Assembly: GCA_030998015.1 (NCBI GenBank)
Contig: JARWMV010000247.1
Location: forward strand, 682,001-746,000
Direction: 5' to 3'
DNA: 64,000 nt
DNA from: Ceratorhiza oryzae-sativae
Lineage: Eukaryota; Basidiomycota; Agaricomycetes; Cantharellales; Ceratobasidiaceae
In this document: piece by piece, positions 1 to 10,900 of the stretch
Position numbering within the stretch: the first letter of the stretch is position 1
How the letters are laid out: every line of letters begins with the position of its first letter
Notes under the pieces: generated by a model
Databases searched by the model: none
Seen by the model: the letters and a program-made list of their open reading frames with translations, nothing else
What the model was told of the DNA's origin: nothing
Made by a program: the position numbers and the translations under genes

Positions 1-300
1 AATTGGCAACCCCGCGCGGTATCCGGGTTCGACGGTGTATGACGTGGAGTCCATGCGGGATCGGTGAGTCTCTTTGCGCATTCGTTTTTCAAAGAGAAGA
101 GGCTGATCCTATTGACGATTATTTCCAAAAGCGATGCTGGGCCGGTTGTTTTGCCTCAGTTGCCACCGGCGTACAGTGATGCCAGTCCGACGCGACCAAC
201 GACTGCTTCTCCATCTACGTCGTATCCGCCTCAGTCTCCTACTCCTGAGCAACCCAGTTCGAGTGCTTCCGACTCGAAAGCACACCCACCAACCCGATAA
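1..300 (+). CDS. C-terminal end of a Pro/Ser/Thr-rich protein (5' part outside window)
   Basis: The reading frame starting at base 2 is open to a GTGAGT donor at 64. An intron of 68 bases (64-131) ends in CAAAAG, and the frame continues to a TAA at 298-300. The visible tail is about 75 residues. It is acidic and charged just before the intron, then becomes a low-complexity stretch of Pro, Ser and Thr. It includes a PPAY (PPxY) sequence near base 163, a motif that WW domains of Rsp5-type ubiquitin ligases can bind. Such tails are common on the cytosolic side of fungal single-pass membrane proteins and on arrestin-like adaptors, but no domain is visible here, so the family cannot be named. The 5' part lies left of the window. 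Confidence 0.6.
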
Positions 301-1941
301 GGCCAGGGCACAGCAGCAAAGAAAATTATATACTGGCTTAGGGAAAACGTTCCTGGACTAACATTGGGGGACTGTATTTTTATGTATTTTTCTTTTGTTC
401 TTGCTTTCCATAGTCTGGGCGTCGGCGAACCTATCCTTTGTACATATATGCGCATTTTTCGCTGTTGTATAATCACTTTTTCGTATGCAAGTTGCAATCG
501 GTTCTTTGGGGTTGCTATCAGTGCAATTGCCTTTGAGTTTAGTCTTGAGCTTGAGAAGTATCTTGCTTACTAGGTCACTCTTCGCGCCACAACACGAAAC
601 GATCAAAATACGAATGCTAGTCGCCTACCCTCATGTTGTTGAACAACCACCCCAAAAGCCAGCCCCACCCCGGCGCTTATGTTTGTTGAACGATGATTGC
701 TGTGATGAATCAGCTTAGTTGTCGATTATGAAACACTACAATATCTATCCCCATTTGCAGGCTTTGGTATGTGTCTTGGTTATTGTGCACCCAGGATAAA
801 ACCACAGCTTGGATTGATCTAATTTGCGACCAACGCTATTAATATGGTGCGTATATAGAAGGTTTCACTCACTCAGGGCGAATTGGGTAGCATATTGCAC
901 GTTTGATAGCACCACCCGTCGCAGCGCCCCCGTTGAAACAGCGTTATCGCATCCCGACATTTTTTACCAGTTCAGACCTATGCAAATCTCCATAAGCACA
1001 GAAAGAACGCAATAAAACGTAGAACACGTGTAGTACCACGATCCATTGAGTATACCCTCTGTTAGCAAAGTATATCATTAAAACAGCTTCGCTGCCTGCT
1101 GAGGCATGCTTTGTTTGACATCATACATAACATAAATTCTCTGCTACGGCTCTCAGAATAGTAACATCACAACGACGTCGTGGGCAACGCGACTTAAACG
1201 ATCCCAGAACCTCAAAGTGCATGAATTTGGTGTAGGTTAGCAATTCAACGAATTGAAAGCCCCGATATCCTATGGTGTGCGGAAAGTCAACGATAGGATG
1301 AAACTGTTGCCATCCGGCTCCCAAGCAGTCGTTGTGGGTGGGACTTTTCGCCACAACCTCTCATGGTGCGCTACTCATTGATGGCGAGGCTTTCACAGCG
1401 ACAACAGAAAATCATTCAGTTTGCTTGGGCAAAAGGCTAAACCTTTCAGCGGGGAGCCAGGTTACCCGCTGTTATTTGCTTTCATAAAACAAGGTTTCAT
1501 CGATGCTCGCCCATCTTCACATGCAACCTGCGCTTGGCGCGTATGGAGCCTCGCCTATGATTGCCTGAAAATGGAAAGTGTCTTACCACGTAATCCAATA
1601 AAGTGGCAGACAATCCCGAGTTCGTATGGACCTGACGTGGGCTGTCAAATTCCAGGCAACATCGCAGGGTGGCTTCGGGCTTGGCACGTCTAGCATGTTC
1701 GTCGCAGTGGTCGATGGGATGGCTATTAACTTCAACAATTCCATATCCTCCTTTCACGTGCTCAGCGCCTGAAAATCTCCAAACGGAGCCGCATATAAAG
1801 ACATACCATAAGCACTTCATGTAACTCACTCCACTTTTAATTTCTCCTAGCGTATATTCATTCAGAGACACACCACACTCCTTCCAAATCACTCTCTTTC
1901 CGGATCATACCCTGTCCAATCTTCTCTTAAAACATATCAGG
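301..1941. other. Intergenic stretch, no gene recognised
   Basis: No reading frame here has splice sites and similarity that I could support. The antisense open frame at 1497-1892 gives no recognisable protein. The last 200 bases are the promoter of the tyrosinase gene, with a CACGTG at 1755-1760 and a TATA-like box at 1794-1799. Confidence 0.5.
1794..1799 (+). promoter_or_regulatory. TATA box of the tyrosinase gene
   Basis: TATAAA in the context GCATATAAAG lies 148 bases before the tyrosinase ATG. It follows a CACGTG at 1755-1760. The distance leaves room for a 5' leader of about 100 bases. Confidence 0.45.
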
Positions 1942-3164
1942 ATGAAATTCTTCGCAGCCACCCTTCTTCTTACTCTGTCTACGCTGGTATCTGCCGTACC
2001 AACTAAAAAGCGGGACAACACTTGCACAAACCCTGCAGTTCACGTTGAATGGCGTAGCCTGACCCAGGCGCAGCGCGACTCCTTCCACGCTGCAGTCAAG
2101 TGCCTCCAGACCAAGCCAAGCAATGTCAACGGAAGATCTGTCTTCGATCGTTATCCAAGCGTACACGAAAAGCTCTTTGGGGATGGTGAGTCCAGTCCAA
2201 AGTTTCAAGCAGGGTAGGCTCTTGACGATACCTCAACCAGTTCATTACGTAGCCAATTTCCTTCCTTGGCATCGTTGGTTCCTTTGGCTCCGTCGTCTGG
2301 ACCTTCAAGACTGTGGCTACACTGGACCAACTCCGTAAGGGCCTTTTTTTCAGACTTGCAGTAGCTCATTTTGGTGCCATTTAGATACTGGGATTGGACA
2401 ATCGATTCTGGCAAACTTGCTACTTCGAATATTTGGGATCCAACGACCGGCTTTGGTGGCAATGGAAACACTCGTACTAGTACTCACTGTGTCCAGAATG
2501 GGCCATATGCTAATTTCCAGGTATGCAACTATAAGCCCGCGTACAAAAACCGCTTCAGCTGACAGCATTGCTTTGCAGCTTACGTACCCCAACAGGCATT
2601 GCCTAGCACGTCGCTTCAACAACGGGAACGTTCGTAGTGGCGTACTGGGAACCATGCAGGGTTCCCAGTACTCGTCGAGAGCGATCCGGCGGGTTTTGAG
2701 TAACACCAACTACAATGATTTCTCGAATGAACTTGAGGAAGTTCCTCATGATGCTATCCACAATGTCATATCCGGGGACATGGCTGCTGCTTTTTCCCCC
2801 AACGATGCCCTGGTGAGTAGTATCGTGCTAGGCCTGGTTGGGCGTAGTGTGCTCATCACTCCTCTTACAGTTCTTCTTGCATCACCAAAACATTGATCGT
2901 ATCTGGGCCAAGTGGCAAGGGCGTGGGTCGCGTCTCCAAGAATACTCGGGCAACACTGTCCAAGGTCAATCCCAAACGGACGGATCGCGCTTCCCACTGG
3001 CCAGCCTGAACGATACCATGCCCATGCGAAACATCCGTGGTCTTCCCGACATGCGTGTTGCGGATGTAATGGATACTATGTCTGGGCCTCTGTGTTACAC
3101 CGTGAGCGTATCCATTAGCTTCCAAATAACAGCCGCCTAACCATCTTTGCAGTACGATGCATAA
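1942..3164 (+). CDS. Secreted tyrosinase (common central domain), type-3 copper protein
   Basis: The protein starts with a clear signal peptide (MKFFAATLLLTLSTLVSA) and a KKR site suggesting propeptide removal. Exons are 1942-2185, 2241-2334, 2385-2520, 2579-2811, 2871-about 3101 and a last tiny exon ending at the TAA 3162-3164. All six copper-binding histidines can be placed. CuA uses the His of SVHEKLF, the His of DVHYVANF and the His of FLPWHRWF, with the usual eight residues between the last two. CuB uses HDAIH and the HH of FFLHHQNIDRIW. The PYWDWT motif is present. Tyrosinases oxidise phenols to quinones using O2; this short secreted type (about 330 residues, no C-terminal cap) is common in basidiomycetes. 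No stop or frameshift was found, so it looks functional. Its natural substrate cannot be read from the sequence. Confidence 0.9.
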
Positions 3165-5530
3165 ATACATAAAAGACAAACACACGCGTACAAACCGGTT
3201 TCGTTTCTGGGTTATTAGTACCATGTATATTCTAATTATATCGTTGTATGGGCACCGAATCACTATTTTTCTTCATTCCCATCTAGCTTCGTGCAATTGC
3301 TGAAGTAGCGGGACATACCTTGCGAAGGAAGCGTGTCACGCACTCGACCATTAGAGAGGGCGAGAGTTGGCAGCGCACGTGTGTTTGCCTTCGGGCCCTA
3401 CTCCTGACCCCCCCTGTTCCTGCGCCTACCTTTCTTCTTTCTCTCTCACTGATGTCCCCCGCCCTTGCGGCCGCCTTGTTTGTCTTCCTCTTTCTCTCTG
3501 GACTCGGTCTCGTGCGGTTTGACCTCGTGATCATGTAGCACGCTAAAACTGAATGCAAAAAATAAAAATAAAAAAATGGCAGCGCACGTGACCCCTGGGT
3601 GTCGTCCGGAAGACCACAACGAGGTGCACATATGTGCGCATTTGCGTTGTTCTTAAAATCCGACCGGCTGCCCATGGTTTGAATGAAAATCATTTTTTAA
3701 GCATATATCTGCATAATCCAACCCAGCATTGCCCAGAATGTGTTCGTGGGGGGGGGGGGTGATCCCCGCGGCAGCGGCCTGGATGGCTTAGCCACCTCAC
3801 CAGCCGGCTCGCAAAGGTTACCACCTTCCCAGGAATACCACATATTCTGGTCTCGCACATATCCGAGATTCCAAGTTGGACCGATGAGGTCGAGTGTATA
3901 GTCGCGGTTTCACCTATACCACTCAGATTCCAGCAAATTGTATGCGCGCGCTGATCACGGGTGCCCGAATTCGGCCTTATCCAAATCAGGACATACCCTT
4001 TCTCATGCGACCTCTATGTATCCTTCTCGCACGACGACACGTTGTATTTGTTTCCAAGTCTTAGGCTGCTTCCGTGATTCTCAAAACTGGCCAACAACGC
4101 GCGAGTCACGAACGAGAATTTAGATCACTCTCGGTACGACAGGGTCACGCAAAAAATTCTTGAATATTCGCAATCTTCGACCACACAATATTATTTGGTT
4201 GACTGGCCTAGGGCATTGGCTCTGATTGATGTAGAATGGGATATCGCGGTCTGTGCCAACACTTGACTTGGGTCTATCCTAGACTTTTTCTCATTTCGGA
4301 ACCCCTCGGACAAACTTTAACCCACAGAAGGACGGCAATGGAGCGCACGTGGTCGTTTCCATGTTCTGTGAGCTGGAACTTGAGAACGATGACGATCTTC
4401 TCGCCAGGGCAGTATCAATCTTCGATTGACTCAATTGGATCATGTCACTAATTGAAGCGGAGAATGCCGGCTCTATGTGTATGAGGATTGCCATATGATC
4501 GACAGGAATGGACTTCTGGCTCACTACAAACACTCGGACAATGCCACAATCGTTTCCCAAAGGAGATTGTCTCAATGTATACCAACATTCACACCCATTA
4601 ACTGTTGTGCTGGATGTAGGATATCTCGAGCAGCGCCCAATGCAAAACTGGATGAGGAGGTATAGAAATGGCAGACAATCCCAATTTCACTGCGAGGCGA
4701 TCTGCATACAGCCTAGAAAAAGTCCTATGTCGACAAACGTAATAGGTTGGCATTTTCTAACACCACAAGCGGCGGTAATATCGCGCTTTCCGTTTCTAAT
4801 GTCCCCACTTGTTAACCCACACCCTCGCCCATGCTCAATCTATGTTTTCCGATCTCCCGTTGCGATTGGAGATCTCCATCGACCATATGAGTGAGAACAG
4901 TGGGCCCGTCCAGACACCTTGTTACGGACCCCCACACCAAGTACTGCATTTGTCAAGGCAGAGAATGTTAAACAAAAAGGAGGGGGGAGCAGCCAGCAGA
5001 CTTGCTAATCCAATTGGGTTTAACTCAAACGCCACGAGCCTATGAGCACATGCAGATCACTGCAACCGTTATGAAACTGCACATTTTCCGAGTGAGCGTG
5101 CCTTGAACCATCAGCCGGTGGACCTGGATTTACAGCATGTATCGGCATACGATCAGTTTGAGTCTGACACTCGTAAGCCACTATTCGCTGTGGCACCGGT
5201 GGAAACTTCGACGAACTGGTGGCGTTCTGAATGAGGCTTAGCTGAGTAGCTCTTCAGAGACAAATTCAAATCGAGGTCGAAGTGTCGGATGCAAATATCA
5301 GCCTTGGATTTGAAAACGCTAACCTTGTCGAGCTTCTAGACAGCGTAATGATCTCGTTCGTGCCTCGCCATGACCCAGAGGATTCCTCCCCAATCGCGAT
5401 GTCAACCAGCGGCTATATACATGTGCGGGGCCATGTCCTTCCCCGCACAGTCTCCGCACCTGCCTCGGTCGACGATCGCTGGCTTCTTATACGTGCCCTC
5501 GACGAGTAAACACCCCCAGCGAGGGGAGCG
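3165..5530. other. Gene-poor stretch with a retroposon and possible decayed coding sequence
   Basis: This contains the SINE-like element at 3368-3590 and a run of 12 G at 3748-3759. Between about 4291 and 5510, short open stretches in shifting frames have coding-like composition, such as the acidic segment near 4330-4430 that ends at a TGA. I could not join them into a protein or recognise a family. They may be remains of a dead gene. Confidence 0.35.
3368..3590 (+). mobile_element. SINE-like retroposon, copy A, with 14-base target-site duplication
   Basis: The element body (3382-3576, 195 bases) ends in an A-rich tail (AAAAAATAAAAATAAAAAAA). It is flanked on both sides by the perfect direct repeat TGGCAGCGCACGTG (3368-3381 and 3577-3590). 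The last 65 bases before the tail match copy B at 46918-47128 in opposite orientation, including GCGGTTTGACCTCGTG and TCATGTAGC. An A tail plus a 12-14 base duplication is the signature of retroposition by a LINE machinery. GGTTTGACC resembles a pol III B box, but it lies near the 3' end and no A box was seen, so a tRNA origin is not shown. A severely 5'-truncated LINE is the alternative. Confidence 0.65.
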
Positions 5531-7263
5531 ATGGCTTCCTCTGATGCTGCCGCTGCTCTCCACGCCCTGGAGACCATTGTGATCCACGGGTTTGCCAGCA
5601 AGTGAGTTTATTTTTCGTCTCGCCTCGTCGTTTGGTGGCTAAGATCGCTCCTTGAGGTGTATGTTTGGTACGTCGTGTATCCACATAATCGTGCTGGCTA
5701 TTGAACAATCACCTCGGTTCTAGTCGCAGGCGTATGCATCCTTGTTTACGACCATTTCTTAACATTCTCGGACGAAGTAAGCATCCCATGAGTCCGCACC
5801 GGCCACAGGATGACTGATAGAGCCTCTACGCAGGTCCAATTCGTCTGGAAGCAGAAATGGTCGGTCGTATCGACCATCTTCGTTTTGGTGGGTTTACGTC
5901 TCATGCACTGGGTTTTCTGCTCACACATCCGATCTTGTTAGGTTCGATATATCACTCCTATTGTCATTGGCATAGACGTATGTTTCTCCGTCGCGTCACG
6001 ACCTGGGGATCGTTGTTCTGATGAGCATCGAAATAGCTTTATGACAAAGGCGGGCTTCAAAATCATATCTCACAATCGTTGTACGTACAAATCGGGCACT
6101 ATCCGCGAAAGTATTGGTCAGTGGATGTTGATTGTCATTTGATATATCTAGTTGTGTCACTTGGTACTATTTGGAAACCGTCTGGGTTATCTCTGGCTTT
6201 GCCATGACCCATCTATTGGTTGCCCTGAGGGTACGTTCCACTCTCTGTTTTGTTGCTGTAGATGACTGGATTGAGAACGTTTTGCCACTAGGTGCACGCC
6301 ATCTGGGGACGACCCAGGTGGCTGTCTATTGCCCTTTCCAGCATGTTTATTTTTTATTTGGGAGCGACCGCCGGGGTACGTTTGAAATTGACTAGCTGGA
6401 CTCAAGCTCATCGGTGCTGAATCTTTGCCAATCATAGCTAGCATACAGCGCACAGGTTGAAGTTGCTGGTGCGTCCATCTTTCGCACCATCGTCCATACC
6501 ATGACAAACCATGCTCTCAGACACTCTAGGATACAACCCAGCCTTTCGAATTTGCTTCGTTCACATTTCAACTCGCCTGTACGTTCAAGCCCTCAGCCTG
6601 TTGACGAGCTGTTAGACTGATTATCACCCTAGATGGGCGTGCTGGATCCCAGCCCTGATTTTCGAGACTTTCATGTTCGTCCTGACGATCATCAAAGCGA
6701 GGGAGCATTCCAGGGCAAACTTTGACACTCCTGTCGTGCGTATACTCTATCGTGATGGTATGTTTCCGATCCCTTGGGGCGAAAATAAGTGTATTTATTT
6801 TTGGTGCCCAGGGATTGTATATTTCTTCGTAATCTGTTGTTGCAGTTTGTTCAACCTGGTGATATGGGTGGCTGCCCCACCTACGTTAGCTGCCCTCCCA
6901 AAATAGTCAGTCCTTTTTGACGCTACGGTTTGCCGCTGGCTCTATCTCACCGGCTGTTTGGTTAGCTTTGTAATGTGTATAGTTCCAACAATGGGCGCAC
7001 GGCTTGTGCTCAACCTTCGAAGCTCACGCCCACAAGATCTTATGCCGACGGCCGGTCGTTCGACGTCGGACAACACAAGGGATTATGAGCTACAGGCAAA
7101 AGGCGCGCCTGGCTCACCCCTTCCGGTGGGGCCGTTTACATTTGGATCTATCCGAGGTGATGAAGTATCAGGGGAAGAAGACAGGCATTTGTCTTCGCTG
7201 GAGCGAATAGAATTAAACCAGATCAAAAGCAGTAGGATCGGTACAAAGAGACATCTCGTATAG
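5531..7263 (+). CDS. DUF6533-type integral membrane protein
   Basis: About 11-12 small exons splice into a protein of roughly 345 residues that alternates hydrophobic helices with short loops, giving about seven predicted helices. The N-terminal part has the pattern seen in the DUF6533 family of Agaricomycetes: GVCILVYDHFLTFSDE, then a VQFVWKQKWS segment, a VRYITPI helix and a Tyr-rich helix CVTWYYLETVW. A later helix pair is WACWIPALIFETFMFVLTI and GLYIFFVICCCSLFNLVIW. The cytosolic tail of about 85 residues is polar and ends at TAG 7261-7263. The start ATG at 5531 opens a short hydrophilic leader before the first helix. The family is large and of unknown function; its topology resembles fungal seven-helix receptors. 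No lesion was seen. Confidence 0.75.
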
Positions 7264-8292
7264 TTTTGTGGATCTTTTTGTATTTTCTTGTAGTCATTAC
7301 TGGACTGTATGCATCTGTTTTATTATCATAAGTGATTTGGTTATTAAACTAGCTGTTGTTTTTGATTGATAATCTGTGGTGCCTGCTCATGCGCGCTGGT
7401 AAAGTCGCCAAGTCGATCGGCAAGTTGTTCAAGCTATTATTACATCTATGGCGTTGTGTTGTCGATACACAACTCTGTACCAGCAGTTTACTTTCCTTCC
7501 GCTTTCAACCATGGTCTGCAAAATATGCGTCATGGATTGCTGGTATATTCATTATCTCTTTCCCGCCGAGCCATGCGACAACGAACTCATGGGTGCAATC
7601 AATCCAAATTGCCTGTGTGTGTACTTCTGGCTGCACGCTGACCCACAAGCTGAGTAAGACTCGAGAATCACCTTTAATTTTACGGGATTGCGTGACATAA
7701 GGTATCTAGATGTACTTCTGTTGCTACTATTACCGTTAAAGTCCATTTAGGATACTTCCACAAGTATCGTCATTTCAGTTGGGGTGGGGGTTGGTAATGG
7801 GTGCGAAGGGGAAAAGTCGTGACCTACTTCCCCATCGATGATTTGCTTCCGGCATGTGCCGTGTATGGATCGGTGAATTTTGACTCTCGAATGACACAAT
7901 GGTCTATCGTGAACGTGGTTGGAGTCGAAGTTCTCTCGACGATTCTCTGTACTTCCAATATCTTCCTAGGTACTCAGGTGAGTATGTGGAAGGCCTTCTT
8001 TCCCCGATCACGGCGGCTACTTCTTGTCATCGGGTGCTCCTTCATACTTCTCAGCAACTTTGTGATAATAATCATCGATGAACTGGGCCTCCGTCGGCCT
8101 AATCTCTGATGCACCCGTGTCGTACTTCTACTTCTCATGTTGCTCTACTGATTCACACCCATATGGGCGAACGTGAGCGTGAGTTTCATGAAAATATCGA
8201 CGATAACAAATTGGTAAAAACCGCTAGTGGAAAGTGACCGTGTAACTTCAGTCCTATCTTCTATCGAAAACGCATAGGGCTTCAGCTTCAGC
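7264..8292. other. Intergenic, nothing supported
   Basis: Two short hydrophobic open frames (7356-7700 and 7801-8109, plus strand) lack splice context and family resemblance. I see no gene. Confidence 0.4.
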
Positions 8293-9935
8293 ATGGCTCT
8301 CTCTGCATCCATTCTCCTCGCCACGACCGGCGTTTTTGTCATGTGTCCCATGCCCCCAGCCAGTAATTTGATACCGTTGACCAAGTGTGGCACTCGGACC
8401 TCCAGTGATGGAAAAATCAACTCTGTCGTTTGGTCGCGCCAACTTTTGCGTGCTCAAAAGTGAGCATGACGTTAGTCTTCTATGTTTGGGCGGCCAATGT
8501 TTGCCATTTAATAAAATCTACAACGCTCCGATTGCTCATCAGAAGAACACCAAAAAGCGGTTTCTTGGCTCAAGGCTCTTATCAGCCAGTGAAATCAATG
8601 CGCTTCGAAGGGGTCAATCCGTGCCGCTCATTGACGGATCCAAAGATCTTCGTGAGTTTCGCTGCTTCCAATATCATTAAGAACGAGATCAGTGGCTATT
8701 GCTCCTATGGTATAGTATGGGCTGTATTTCAGTTCGAACGCCTCCTCAGGAGCGGGTCGTGCCCTAAATGCGCCGACACCAGCGAGCTAGCGCGTTAAAT
8801 AGATTCCTGATCGACCTCGACACTGGCTCTGCCGACCTGTGGGTATCAAACGATAGCTGTATCACCAAAGCATGCTCACCCCATAAGAAGTACAAGGTAT
8901 CCGCTTCTTCGACTTCTGCAGAGAAAACAGGAAATTTCAGCATTGAATGCGGGCAAGTGAGTCTATCGCTCTCAGCGAAGGCCAAGGTTAAGCTGCCATG
9001 ATTTCAGCGACAGTTCAACTGCTAGCAGCCCAGTGTATAGTGACAAAGTGACCACTCGTGGACTCTCCGCCACTGAACAGTGTTTTTCGCCTGCCACCGA
9101 GGAATCCAAGAATTTTGAAGAAGACCTTACTAACGGGTAAGAGCTTGATTTATGAAATAGTGATTTGCACGAGTTAAATTGCCTCGTAGGCTATGGGCCT
9201 AGATTTGGGCACCATTTCTAGTATCGGCAGTCCCGGTTTCATAAAGAATGTGGGTACGCAAGGGTTATCATGCGGCTAAAAGCTAAATCCCTCTGCTTCT
9301 CTAGTTAGCTAACCAAGGGCTGTCAAGGAATCGATGTTTGGTCTGAGGCTTGCAACCGGCGGTTTTAAATATACTGGTGAAATCTACTACGCTCAGCTTA
9401 CGGACCAATCCTTTTGGGTAAGCTACCTTTTTCTTATTCTCCCGCCATCTCCTTCGTGATATACCTCTTCACAGATCGCGGCCGCTTGTGCATCTGTTGG
9501 CAATAAACATCACATGAGAGCCCGACGATCATTGACAGCGGTACCACCATTATTATTGGGCCAACGTCTAGTGTCAACAAGTTCTAGGAAAATGTGCCCG
9601 ACTCTGAAACTTGTAGCACCAAAGGCTGTGGCTCCGAAGGGGGTTTTCATTCCTATGTGCGAGCCCACTGAACGCTACTGTGAAGCTTGCTGGGCAGGGC
9701 TAGCCGATCAAGGGGTCGGATATGAATCGCGGGTTTTTTTTATTTTACAAATGAAGACCAAGTTTTAGTAACATGGGGCGGATAGTTGGAACACTGGAGT
9801 CCAATAAAACTGGGTGCGCTGGCACTGTTGGCGGTGTTGCATATACCAAAGACGCCTAGATCATAGCAGGCACATTTATAAAGAATGTGCACACGGTGTT
9901 TGATTTAGAAAGCAGCGTAGGTTGCGTAGCTTCAT
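8293..9935 (+). pseudogene. Pepsin-type (A1) aspartic protease pseudogene
   Basis: An ATG at 8293 opens a signal peptide (MALSASILLATTG). Family segments then follow in order but in different frames. The first catalytic motif is DTGSADLWV near 8819. Next comes a YSDKVTTRGLSATEQ segment, then FEEDLTNG with MGLDLGTISSIG, and FGLRLATGGFKYTGEIYY near 9340-9400. The second catalytic motif DSGTTIIIGP is near 9530, and the C-terminal AGTFIKNVHTVFDLESSVG is near 9870-9920. Frames change before the first motif, and an in-frame TAG falls soon after the second motif (about 9582), followed by another shift. Secreted A1 proteases degrade external protein. Both catalytic aspartates survive as sequence, but no continuous frame joins them, so the gene is dead unless the lesions are sequencing errors. 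Confidence 0.8.
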
Positions 9936-10900
9936 TTTGGTGTTCATGTATTCAATATATCCATTGTTGCAAGCGCGTTGGTTTCGCAAGCCCGAAAGAA
10001 AGTCGTTTTGGAAAAAGAGACAAGGCATTTTTGGCTTGTGACTATGCGGCCTTCGTCTTTCTTATCCTCAGAATGTTACGTTTGTTACATTGTGTGAATA
10101 GAATTGTGCACTGCAGCCTGCAGAGACGCGCAATGCTTAGTGATCGAAGGGAAACGCCGACGCAGTGACGCGGCCCTTCGTGCTGCTCTACGACTACATC
10201 GTGACAGCACCCGGCGTCGTGCATCGCTTTTACGAACGCCAACGCCGAAAAATACCACGGCTCTGATATCTGTTTTTCTGCAGCCAACGACGCTCCTCGG
10301 CTCGGAGATTGTCGAGCTACTCGAACGTAAAGGTGACCGTGTGCGCTTCCAGTACTATCTTCATGCACCATCAGCGAAGCATATCACTGCATCGCCTGTC
10401 TGGCGGTATGTTGGCGTACGTTTTCGTGAGGCCCCCCCTGGTTCGAGATCCCCACCCGCTGGCGACTGCGGCCGTCTTTCAGCCACCCGTCGACACCATT
10501 GGGGCGCCCGAGCCCACTTCGTGGACTCGGGGCGGCCGCATCTCCCTCACGCCAGCCCGCCTGCGAAATCCGTTCCAGGTTCCTGCGTCATCCGAAACGC
10601 ATTCTGCGTTGCGCAGGGGGCGAGCCGCACTCGTTGTTCGGGGATCCGGCCACGCTCGGGCCGCCTTTGAGGGCGCTTGCGTCCCCCAAACCTTGCCGGT
10701 GGCTCACCCGACCAATAGGTCGCACCGGCGCAAGCGTTCGGCCTCGAGATCAGTATATGATTTGGACTTTAGCTTGCTGGTCTTTCCTTATCTGCGGGAT
10801 GCAAACATCTGTATGCGCGCACCCAAATATCTGGGATATAATTTTAGACAAAAAAATCAAGGGCACTTTCATTCAGCACGCCGATACAAAATACATCAAA
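9936..10900. other. GC-rich stretch with coding-like remnant, unidentified
   Basis: From about 10100 to 10760 the DNA is markedly richer in G+C than its neighbours, and two overlapping plus-strand frames stay open (10104-10670 and 10309-10950). Parts show a third-position G/C preference typical of real exons in this window, for instance RPFVLLYDYIVTAPGVVHRF near 10170. No domain or family was recognised and no splice plan was convincing. Confidence 0.3.

Noticed and set aside
1497..1892. Minus-strand frame of 131 codons before the tyrosinase gene
   Set aside because: Composition is not coding-like and it overlaps the tyrosinase promoter with its TATA box.
3748..3759. Run of 12 G
   Set aside because: Noted as a simple homopolymer; no quadruplex pattern of spaced G runs, and length may be a sequencing artefact.
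7801..8109. Hydrophobic plus-strand frame after the DUF6533 gene
   Set aside because: Opens without ATG context, no matching segments of the DUF6533 family and no intron structure; probably chance.
10435..10450. GGTTCGAGATCC, similar to a tRNA B box
   Set aside because: No acceptor stem, anticodon arm or A box could be folded around it.
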